Shown here: positions 1 to 11,400 of the stretch, piece after piece
How positions within the stretch are numbered: the first letter of the stretch is position 1
How the letters are laid out: each line of letters starts with the position of its first letter
NCBI GenBank assembly: GCA_023362775.1
Contig: JALMGJ010000002.1
Coordinates: forward strand, 74,377,414 to 74,441,413
Reading direction: 5' to 3'
DNA from: Charina bottae
Taxonomy: Eukaryota > Chordata > Lepidosauria > Squamata > Charinaidae
Length of the DNA: 64,000 nucleotides
Translations under genes and position numbers: made by a program
The notes under the pieces: model-generated
The model's input: only the letters and a program-made list of their open reading frames with translations
Told to the model about the DNA's origin: nothing
Database searches by the model: none

Positions 1-831
1 ATACTACCACATATAGATGCCTTAAAGGCATCCTAAGCAACCAGTAAATGTACAGAATGTCTGTTTTAAAAAAATTATTCAAACTCTTGTTGCATTTGTT
101 TTATAAAATATGAATCCTTTAATAAAGAGTATTTCAGTACCATCTATAAAACATTGGATAACTCTTTCTTGGGGTAATTGATAATGTTGCTGGGGAGCAC
201 TGACATAGCTATAATACATATATTACATTTATAATTCCTTTCCTCTAAAGATTGAGATACCAGTGAAACCTAGTCAAGAACAACTGTGAAGTGAGACTGA
301 AAAAATCTTGTTACAATTGATTTCATTGTTGCCATATATCCACCAAATTAATCTCTGATGTCTACAAGAATTAGATTTAGGTAGGGTAGTATACTGATAT
401 GATCCACAACCAAGGAAGATAATCAGAACGTCTGTGTAATATTCAGCATTTTGCTCTGTCGGCCTGAAGTCTGCTTTTTTCCTTGTTTTTGTATTTTCAA
501 TATTTTGTTGATAAATGGTGTAAATTTTGGCAGCTTTGAGATTGTTACATTTCTTTTGGTACAAATATATATTTTTACCTTGTAACTAGTATCAATGATA
601 TACTGATCAACTGACAGAAGTTCCTAGAGCACAATGTTCAATGCACAGGAAGGATGAATATTAAGATTTCAGTCCTGTAGGTACATACTGTAATTCTCCG
701 ATTTTTCTTTAATTTAGAGAGAGCTATTGGATAGTTTCTGAGTGGATTCTCCCCCCACCCAAAAAAGAGGGTAGGCATGAAGCTTGGAGGTGCTCCTGAA
801 TCCAACACTTGGACTTCAAAATCCAGATAAC
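1..831. other. Non-coding, probable ARHGEF3 intron
   Basis: No exon, RNA gene or recognisable repeat was found here. The stretch is AT-rich. Since the first ARHGEF3 exon seen downstream (2297) starts in mid-protein, this is most likely intron of that gene. Confidence 0.5.
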
Positions 832-843
832 TCCCTTTGTAAC

Positions 844-1004
844 ATGTCTATGAAGGTTCTCAGTCATCCAGGTGGAATTGTCTGTAGCTTGAATCATGTC
901 AACTGGATTTCTATTTTCTCAGTGGAAACGTTTCGCTCCTTATCCAAGGAGCTCACGTTTCCACTGAGAAAATAGAAATCCAGTTGACATGATTCAAGCT
1001 ACAG
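844..1004 (-). mobile_element. Penelope-derived palindrome, family A
   Basis: This 161-bp inverted repeat is flanked by a perfect 12-bp direct repeat, TCCCTTTGTAAC, at 832-843 and 1005-1016, so its limits are defined by target duplication. The arms carry the GAAACGTTTC box and the stem CTTATCCAAGGAG also found at 28023-28294 and 44503-44733. The CTGAAGA half of the ribozyme-like motif is lost at the palindrome centre, so this copy cannot form the full fold. The tail matching TGAAGGTTCTCAGTCAT lies at the left, which puts the element on the minus strand. Confidence 0.75.
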
Positions 1005-1194
1005 TCCCTTTGTAACAGGGAGTTTACCTTGCTTTGCTAATACTGCAATAACCCACTAATCATATTAAGACCCCTGATATTATAATCCAGAAGCTTCAAT
1101 TTGAGAAGACTGGAACAATCAGATTTTTGGCTGCCACTACTTCCTTGAATTATATTTCAGCAAACTTAAAAGAACTTCATCAGCTGTAAGTTTG

Positions 1195-1330
1195 GTTCTA
1201 AGCCAAATTCAAAGTGCTCCTGCTTAATTTTAAAACCTTAAATGGATTGAAACGGAATGACTTGAAAGAGCGTCCCTTCCTAAGGAAACCTCCCTCCATA
1301 AAGAGGCCATCATCCAATGTTGTTTTCTAA
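1195..1330 (+). mobile_element. Decayed L2/CR1 LINE coding fragment
   Basis: The forward translation reads like the region after the reverse transcriptase domain of CR1/L2 LINEs (FKVLLLNFKTLNGLK, then LKERP). No open frame or 3' tail is preserved. Assignment to the CR1/L2 group rests on that short similarity only. Confidence 0.4.
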
Positions 1331-2296
1331 ATAATAGCTGTTAGCAGTGAGCATTACATCTACTAAAGAGATTGTATTAACAATATTGCTGCAATGGCAT
1401 GTCTTCTCCAAGGAAGTTATGCCTGGCACCATACACCTGTCCTTTAGGTACTAGGTTTAGCATAATCTTTTTTCCTCACCGGCTTCCAAAAATTTTACTC
1501 AGAATATGCTCTAGTACTCTTCAAGTGATATTGGAACTGCAACTCCCAGAATTCTGGTGCTGGCTGGGATACAGTTCCAACACATCTTGATGGCATCTAT
1601 ATACACTTGCCTGGAATTCAATTTATTCTGAGTAGATGTCATTTGGATCCCTCCTACTGCATGTCACTCTAGTGTCATTTGGTGAATTAACAGGGATAAA
1701 GGAGTACTGCTTGATGATAGTGGACCCACTCTATAATTCTTTTTTGCAAAATGCATTTTAAGACTGCCTAAGTACATAAAAGATGCAGTATGGTTTATGT
1801 ATAATAGGTTTTTTTTAAATGTGCATATGCAAATGAGTGATCAATGAATATAAAATGTCGTATTTACTGTAATTACAGAGACTAACATTTGAACATTAAG
1901 ATTTTCTGAGCCCTCCTTTTCCTTTTCTGGTGATTAAAATGTGTACATGCATTATGTTTACAGTGGTAATTTCCCATGTAACACTTTATTTACAGTACAT
2001 TGTGGGGTTTCCTCAACCCAAATTATATATTTCAAGTTCATCAGTTTTCTTCCTTGACTGTTTTTTGAATTCAACCAAGTTTAGGTATGGGTAAGTTTTC
2101 AAACAAAAATTGTTGGAACATTTATAATAATTTTCCTCCAAAAAGACCAAAGCAGTATATGGTTTCCCACCCAGTGTTATTGCCACAACACCTGTGAGCT
2201 AGGCTGGTCCAAAATTAGCAACCTAGTTTCATTCTGCTTCTATTCAGCACCAATACTTTAAATCAAAAGTAGTAATTATAGTTTTCTTTTTCATAG
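1331..2296. other. ARHGEF3 intron, nothing further identified
   Basis: AT-rich intron sequence leading to the acceptor TTTTTCATAG at 2287-2296. A short piece near 1540-1570 (ACTCCCAGAATTCTGG) resembles the core of the hAT MITE seen at 7508, but no termini are visible. Confidence 0.4.
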
Positions 2297-2467
2297 CGTT
2301 CTATCAGTTTTCGTAGTGACAGTAGATCTGATCTACTTGCATCACGTCCCTGGATGAGAAATGTACCCTCTGCTAGCACCAAGCGACGAGACAGTAAACT
2401 CTGGAGTGAGACTTTTGATGTTTGTGTCAATCAGATGCTCACATCGAAAGAAATTAAGCGTCAAGAG
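2297..2467 (+). CDS. ARHGEF3: ARHGEF3 exon a (57 codons)
   Basis: Acceptor TTTTTCATAG/CG and donor GAG/GTTTGC bound an in-frame 171-bp exon. It encodes the basic linker before the DH domain, from RSISFRSDS to KEIKRQE. Confidence 0.93.
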
Positions 2468-5400
2468 GTTTGCTTATTTATATTGTCTTCGGGACTGTTT
2501 TTTCTGAAATGGGGTTAGGAAGTAAAAGTGAATGTGTACCTGGCCCTACACTGCCAAGGCACTCTCCACATATAAATTCCCTCTTTCTTCACTTGGCAGG
2601 GCAGTAAGAGAACAACTTGCCACATATCTTCTGGGTGTACCCTGATGTTGCTAAGAACTGTTAATACATTGCTACTCCAGTCTTTAAAAGTGCCTGATTA
2701 GACTAGATTCTGCTACGGAGCTCTGTCTGTTTTGTTTTTGCTGCAATGGAGTAAATCAAATTCTTTTGCCCTATTCCATATTAAGAAGCCAACTGGCATG
2801 CCCCTTACTTCACCACTGATGCTGGAACAGAATCCTCTGCATGTAGTACTTTGAATGGTAGAACAAGTCTGGATCAAGGAAGAAAGGCTGAATATAAGGA
2901 CAGGGCCATTTTTTAAAATGCATTGCCTCATTCTGTAGCTTTTCTATCTTCTTCTTATTGCTGCTACCCATATATTTTCATCACACAGTTTTAATTTGAG
3001 GGGTGGGTGGGATTTACAAACAGGAAGCAGAGATTCCTCTGGATTTCTGATTTATTTTTAAATGGAGCAGCAATCAAGTGAACAAGGAATTTCCACCTCT
3101 AGTGATGTAGAACTTATTGTGCTAAGCTGTAAACTTTGTTTTAGAAACCCCAGTGGCTGGGTTCCTACAACATATTAAGCTAAAAACAAACAAAGAACAT
3201 TATGGCTTATCTTGATATGTGACCTCAGCCAATGTGAATTGTTGCTACAAATGTTTTTCCATTGATTAAGAATATTGAAGGGCAGGAATGAATAGCAAAA
3301 TAATAGTTGCACATTTTGCTTCCTGTCTTAGTTCTAGAATGGCTACTTAGACAATAATTATGAGGCAAGAAGGTCTCCTTCCTGAACATGTGTAAGTCTC
3401 AAGATGTTAGCACAACACAAATTAACCAACCTTTAAATTCGCTTTCCCAGCACATGGTCTCAGATTGTTCAATTAGCCATCCAAGTGTCATTGTTACTTC
3501 CCTTCCCACTCCTGCTTTCCCACCCACCCCCACTCCAGAGTGGGGGAAAAATGGTTGCATGACTGGGGACAGTACTGCCACAGTCAAGTACTGTACAAGT
3601 GAAAAATATCCATCATTACCCTGGTTTCTGTGCCTTTTCCAACCTCCTATGTGACTGAACAAGGGTGGGATGAAAACCAAAATAACTATAGAGTTAGTAC
3701 CTAGGGAAGGCCCATTTTCACAAAGCCTCTTTAGACATTTGAAGGAATAGTTAAATTTCTGATAAGTAGTTTGCATAACATAGAAGTTGAATAAAGGAAT
3801 TAGCTTAACAACAGAAAAAACTGGGTCTGTTTGTAGCTGAATCTAACCTTACTAGTTCTCTGGGTTATTAATTCAGTTTTGGAATGCATGTGACATGCTT
3901 ACTCTCCCTCCATGGTCCCCTTAATTGTGTCATGAGAACAAGATCAAAGTGTTCAACTCTTTTACAATTGAAGGGCTATACTTAGGATTATACTGTCAAG
4001 AACTGTTGGAGACAACATAACAAAGACTTACAATTTATTTAAAAAATATCAGATAATCAATCCAGAAGTTTTATTAGAGATCAGATGGAGACTAATGTAA
4101 TGAATGCCATATCATAAGGCACATGAATGTGTGAATCTTCTATAAAGTGAAGACATACCAGATGTGGACTTCAAAAATCCCGGTGACCCAGTGAATGGGA
4201 ACAAAAAGATACAGAAAACTCTTTAACACTTTGCTGCCATCTAATGGTTGTCCAGATGTTTGCAGCCCAGATACAGTATGCTAACAGAGAGCTGCAGCTT
4301 AATGAAGCAAGAAATAATATTTATTGTTAACACAGAGCTGGCTCAAAAGAATACTATTGGAACCCTTTATCTTCTTGCATTAAAATATTCATTGCCTATC
4401 AGGCATGTGGTATTAATTATTTTTTTTCATTTCACTCTCTTGGTGTTGTACATTGATTAGCCTTTGAGCTGTTCATTCAGAATGATCTAGTGCCTGTTTA
4501 ATCAGAAGCAAGATATTTTATTTGATATTCCAAGCATTCATGCCTACGGTAGCAGCTTTTCTTGTTTTTTACACAATAGACTGGGTCTCATCTGGAAATA
4601 AAATGGATCCACTTGCTTTGCCACAAGGACCCATTCAAGGCTATCATGCACTCCAAGAATGTTAACCATAAATGTCTTTTGAGTCAAGTCATGAGTAAAG
4701 TAGGGAAAGAAATGAGAATGTCATTGATTTGATTTGAACAATCCCCTCCCCCCTTAAATTATTTTGAAGCTAGAAAGATGGACTTTTTAAACAAGGGCAA
4801 GAAGATATAGTGTACACCAATTTATTTTGAGGAAACAAAAATAAAATAATTTGCACACATCAGTTATCCTGAAACTGATAGTAAAACCAATGATCCACTT
4901 AAAATGGCAGGAAGTGGAAACATATACAAGATAAAAGACAAAAGCAAGCAAGGTCTTCTCATTTCCCCTCTGTTCTTTTGGTCTAAAGTCAGAATGAAAA
5001 TGGAGAAAAAATACGTATTTTTTGGTGATCTGTGCACATTCCCCTGATTACTTATTAGCAATCACAGTGACAGAATCTGAGCAAGAGTCACCCACATTTT
5101 TTGGTTTCTCTAGCAGCCATTGGTTCTCTGGCCAGTTGTGGTGCTCAGCAACTGCTCGGTAATGCTGAATTCTGATGCCAACTCCATATAGGGTCTCCTT
5201 GCCAAAACTTTATTGACTCTTATTCTGTTAAATTGAGTGCCTCAGACCAATTACTAAAGCAAGAGCAACAGCAGGTTATCTATAAACACTTAAGATGATG
5301 ATGGTATTTTTTATTCACTGAAAGACCTCGGTAGTTGGCAATGTACTTAAAAAAATAGGTATAACTTAATATTTTAAGCAACATACTGTATAGGGGAAAG

Positions 5401-8400
5401 GGACAGAATGAACAATGGTGAATCCAGCCTACTGGTGGTCATAACTTGAAATGTCTTTAAAATGTGTTTATGTGTGTGAAGATATGGAACTCGTTCTGAA
5501 ATACTGATATAAAAATAGTATCCTCTAGTATAGAAGCACGCTAACCCAAAGTCAGAGAAACAGTCTAGCATCCACGGCTTTACAACTTTTTCTGAAGTAG
5601 CAAAGCGGACTATATAATTAATCATATAGCTAATCATTGTCAACAAAAAAGCTGTATTATGTATATGTTTTGTATATTATGTATATTTATGTATATGTTA
5701 TATCGGAATATAACATATGCATAAAAACGGAATAACTACTTAATCTGGTTTTGTAATCTCTTTTTTTTGTTCTTGCGATAGAAAACAAAAAATTGAATGT
5801 GTCTTTAGCCATATTTCAAACTGTTATTTAAGAATATTGAAATTGCACATTTATTTATTTATTTTTAAAAGCCTGAGTTTCTTTTTCAAATTGTTTTTCA
5901 AAAAAATTACAGGCTATATTTGAACTTTCACAAGGAGAAGAAGACTTGATAGAAGACTTAAAGTTAGCAAAGAAGGTACTATATCCTTACATATTTTATC
6001 CTTAGATTAAACTGGGTAATACTGTTTCTGTGACCAATGCATAAACAAGAATTCTTAGAATATAAATATGATCACTAACAGAGAGTTTAAATGTGTATTT
6101 ATTGTATGGCTTTTCTGTCTTCGCACAGGCTTACCATGATCCAATGCTTAAGCTCTCCATAATGTCTGAACAAGAATTAAACCAAATTTTTGGAACACTA
6201 GATTCTTTAATTCCTCTTCATGAAGGTATAATTCCTTGCATTCAGTATATTTGAGGAACAGTTGCATACAATTTTATACTGGAGTGCAAAATCTATAAGC
6301 TGAAATGTGCAGCAATGTCCAGTATTTCAATTTTTCTATAATACCTGTGTAGTTTTATGTTTATGGAGGAGGAATGTACCTTAGAATTGGTTGGAATCTG
6401 TTAATCTGTTAAGGCTTCATTATGGAATTGAATGTTTATTTATTTATTTATTTTATTTATATGTTAACTTGTATTACCGCTCCATCTCCCCCGAGGGGGA
6501 CTCTATGTTCCTAGTAAAACCAAATTGTCCCCCACCAAAAAAAGTATTGAAGTGGATACCAGAGGTTTCTCGAGTATATTTTACATAGCTGTCTATTTCA
6601 GCTTAAGATTTGTGAAATTATGGTATATTTATTTATGTGTGTCTTTGTCTCTCTCCCTCTATCGAGCTACTTTTGGGACTTCCTGAAATTCCTTTTCTTT
6701 TTCTTTTTTTTAAGGCTGCTATGAGGGGAGGGGACTCTGATTCCAAATAAAGCAGCAGTACTAGAAGAAAGGCTTAACCTTGTTTTGAAAGGGTCATTTC
6801 TGAAATGGGGGATATGCTACTGGTTGTTTTATTTTTTGGGCTAAAAAAATAGAAAATCCATCACATCTGGTTCACACAAAAGTTCAAGAGCCATGCCCCC
6901 TGTGCAGGAAAATATAGTTGGCCTGTTCTCTGCTAAGCCTGGCTTCCCATGTTGTGAACATGATCAGTGAATGATTCATAAACCAAGTCTTCCATTAATT
7001 CCCATAACATTTATTATTCTTGTATTTTCACCAGATCTTCTTAGGAGACTGAAAGAAATTAGGAAGCCTGATGGATCTACAGAATCAGTTGGTCACATTC
7101 TTGTGAGCTGGGTATGTAAAATGCTCATATATGTTTTCTTGTTCCTATTTTTCAACTCCTGATGTTAACTGACACTAGAAACATGTTCATAGAATGGTGA
7201 ATTACAGTAGCAGGATTGGTCAATATTTAAGTTAAAATTAATATATTTGGAAATATTAGATTAATTTTTAAAGAAAAGGATCTTTGATTTTAACACTTTA
7301 GACACCTTTCTAACACTATAGAAGAGTAAGGATAAAGAACAAACTTCACATAGCCAAAGGCATAAAAGAGAACTGGTTTGCCTTCACAGTTTCATATAGT
7401 CAATACAAAATGTCTGTTTTATAAGTTTTGCATATGCTGATGAGCAGTGCTTGTGACAGATAATCCCTGCATAGTGTTGCTGACTGTAAAAATATAACAT
7501 TCTAAAGCAGTGTTTCTCACCTTGGCTGCTTGAAGATGTATGGACTTCAATTCCCAGAATTCCCCGGCCAGCCATGCTGCCTGGGGAATTCTGGGAGTTG
7601 AAGTCCATACATCTTCAAGCTGCCAAGGTTGAGAAACACTGTTCTAAGGTGATGTATATCAACCTGCTTCAGAAGATTGCATTGTTGTAGTAGCTCAACT
7701 ATATTACACCTATTCAGAAAATTTGCTTTTTTAACTTCTTGTTGGATACAAGGCTGCAACACCTATTTTCAAAGACATTAAACTATAGGTGGGAAAATAA
7801 AAGTTCTAGAACTTACAATATTGTATGACTAGAACCCTAGAATAGTAGATTTAAAATGCTGAAAACAAGCCATGTAAGGAGCGTGTTCTTGAAAGCAACA
7901 AATAGGTTTGAACATGAGCACGTAAAAACTCTTGCCACATATTATTTTCGATTTTCTTTTCTTCCTTAGCTGCCGTTCTTGAATTCTTATGATACCTATT
8001 GTAGCAATCAAGTAGCTGCTAAAGCTTTGCTGGACCATAAGAAGCAGGATCACAGAGTGCAAGACTTCCTACAGCGTTGCCTAGAATCGCCTTTCAGCCG
8101 CAAATTAGATTTATGGAACTTCCTTGATATCCCACGAAGCCGTCTGGTGAAGTATCCATTGCTACTCAGAGAGATTCTGAGGCACACACCAAATGATCAT
8201 CCAGATCAACAGCACCTTGAAGAAGCTGTATGTGTTTAGCAACAATATAGCAAGTAGAGCCATTTTTTAAAATGTTGAATTATCCATCTCAAGACACCTG
8301 TTTGGAATAGATTTACATTCTGTCAGTGCTTGACTTGCAAAATTACTTACAGTTAATGGAAGAATATTAGCAGTGTAGAAGTAGAAAAGCAGTATTGGTA

Positions 8401-11400
8401 GAGGGCTGTGGAAAAGTTCCAAGGAATAGTTTGCTTCTAACAGAGTTTGTGCCGTTGTGCCTTAGGCCCCTGTCCACCTTCTCCCTCAAAGCTCACACTA
8501 CAGGAGAAATGCTGAGAGAAGCTCTCTCTTGCAGCATTGGCTAAGTGGTCTTCCAGGCTAGGCAGCTCCAGTATGGCTTGTATCCAGCCCCAAGCCCCCT
8601 CTTTCCTGAAGTGAATCGAGTAGTCTCTTTCCTTTGGCAAAGCAGGTCAGGTGACCTCCACAGCCCATACTGGTTGGTCAGACTATTCATTTCCATATGT
8701 TGTGTTGAGCTGTTGAAGCAGAAACAACAAAGAATCTGATAACACATGAACCATCTCTCTTTCTCTCTCTCCTCTCTGTATGTGTGTGTGTGTGTGTGTG
8801 TCTATCTCTATATGGCTAAATATCACAGCTTCAAATATTCCTCCTCTTCATAGTCCTGCTTCTTTCTCAGCTCATTTCTGGATTTGTATGTCACAATTGC
8901 GCAAGGCAGGGATAACATGTCCATTAACCAGAGTACAGTAATTAGGTGTGTTAACAAATGTATGAAAATAGGTTTGAATGTGCAAGGTCATATAGCCTTG
9001 TTGTAACTCAGGCTTCACCCTCAGGTCCTGCTGTGAACCTTGTGAATGCATCTGCTTGGCTACTGTGGAACACAGAAATGCTGAACAAGAGGGGCCTTTC
9101 TCCTTGTCTAGCAGAACTCTTGTTGTGTTCTTAAGGGACACTGCTATTCTTTCTATGTGGCAATTTGTTCCGATGTAGCAGCTGAAACATGTCCATCTTG
9201 GGTCATTTCCTTCTCCTGTGCACTCATTTCCTGCTGCAGGTCACACTGAAATAATTCTTAGGATATAGCTGTAAGAAACAATGGAAGCATGCCAAAGCTA
9301 CTTATGCCAAACCTTTTCTTTAATCCTCTGGGAATATCTGCTGTTGCCTAAGCATTCAAAGGCTGACCATGGATTAACATTTCAAGAACAGTGTGTATTA
9401 GCCATGTTCCAATAGCAAAGGCACCGAGTGCTCAGAGCTCCCACAAATTTTGGAGTTCCATCCCCTTGCCGACTTAATGAAGCTTGGGCCTGTTGGGGAA
9501 GTCCTATGAAACTGTTTTTACAAGATGTCGATGAAGGTTCTCAGTCATTTTTTCAAGACGGGTGCAGCACTAGTTTTTATCACTTAGGCTTGTTTACAAA
9601 AACATCCCTATTTACTTATGGCTTAGCAAGTTGCAATGCAAGTTTGGGGTCAGGCACCTGTAGTACTGGAGCTTTTAGCTAGAAAATCAAAGTACAAAGT
9701 CCTGCTGTTTATATGTAAGCATACAGGGATTCTGATGATATAGGCTTCCTAATTTAGCCTACTTGATTGAATAAAAGTGCTATACAGCCACTCCTCATTT
9801 AGCAACTACCTCGTTTAGCAACCATTTGCAAATATGATGGTAATAAACGGTAATAAAAATTCATTTTCTGACCAATGCATTCATTTACGACCAAATTCTT
9901 GCACCTGACAATGCACACCGCAGTGAGAGTAATGCTGGCATAGCTGTACGAGGTAACTTTATCTGAATTAGATGGTAGCAACCAGTGACCTTCGCAGTGT
10001 CTCTCAATCTCTGTGTGTCAGGTGTTTGCTTAGCAACCATTTCGCTTAACCACCTGGTCGCTGGAGTGGAACTTGGTCACTAAACGAGGACTGGGTATAT
10101 TCATGAGATGAATTTTGTATTGATCAAGATATGGCATATTCCTGCTCACAAAACATAACCAAGAAGTTCCTGCATATGTCATTCCTGCACATTCAGTTGA
10201 ACCGTTGTAATTTTGTACAACAGTTCTCAATCCCCAGCATGGAAGCTGGGGAATTCTGGGAATTAAAGTCCACACATCTTAAAGCTGCCAATGTTGAGAA
10301 ACGCTGCGCTAGAAGAATATGGAAAACTTAACTTTCAGTAGATCTTGTTTTAGCAACTGCTTTTGAACCTGGCTTGGAAAATTAAATAATCTCTTTATTT
10401 TTTCCAGATGAACATTGTTCAAGGCATAGTAGCAGAAATTAATAAAAAGACAGGAGAATCTGAATGCCAGTATTACAAAGAGAGGCTGATATATCTTGAT
10501 GACACCCAAAGGGACTCGCTGATAGATGAGTCACGTGTTGTGTGTTGTCATGGTGAACTAAAAAACAACAGGGGAGCGGTAAGGGATTTGTTTTACAAAA
10601 TTAAAAACAACTGTTTTATTTTATTCTCTTTCCATTGAATTCTGGTTTTGACTTCAACAGTTTATTGCTCAAATTAACCACTCTTCCATGTTTCAGGTTC
10701 CAGTTGGTTAGTATGCCTTCTTAGCAGACTTTAGAACAGCAGAGGAACAAATCTGTGTTAGAAAATATTCCTTCTCTGCTTTTAATAGAATTGCTTAATA
10801 TACATACATCCACCTACCCATCCGAATTTCCTTAGGGTTCCCCCCACCCGATATGTTCTTAAATGAGCATTCAGATCCATCATATTGACTTGAGGATGCC
10901 AGTTTCACATCTGTAGATTAGAATTGCTAGTGCATGACTTTTTGTAATTGTGTTAAAACTATAGAACTTATTTCTTCTTTATTTTTGTATTAATATTATG
11001 AAATTTGGTTTAGGAATTAGATATCTTGCTTATTTTTATTAATGGCTGACATTTACCTTCTTATGCTGTTAAATGGCAGATTGTATTTATGAGTTACGTT
11101 TAAAAGGAAATGTTCTCACATATATTGGGAAACACGTAGTGTTATGTAAAACATTCTGAATAAAAAACATTTTGAACATGGCATACTCTTTTTCAACTCT
11201 GAAACAGCTGTTCCAATCACTTGAAGTGTCCTGATGCTGTTCCAACCATTCCAAAAGCATTCCAACAGCTCAAAACACTTCTGGAATGATCAGAACAGCA
11301 TTACAACACTTCTGGTTAGGTTGGAATAACCAGTTTTGAACTCAAAATCTTTGAAATGCTTTGCATATCTTTAGAAGGAATGCTTTTTGCACAGGTATGG

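Larger units (their letters stand above)
8228..9784. other. ARHGEF3 intron, mostly unassigned
   Basis: No exon seen. The stretch holds a (TG)n microsatellite near 8779-8802 and a short family A Penelope-tail remnant near 9524-9546. The rest, including 8440-8740 and 8990-9680, is unassigned. Confidence 0.5.
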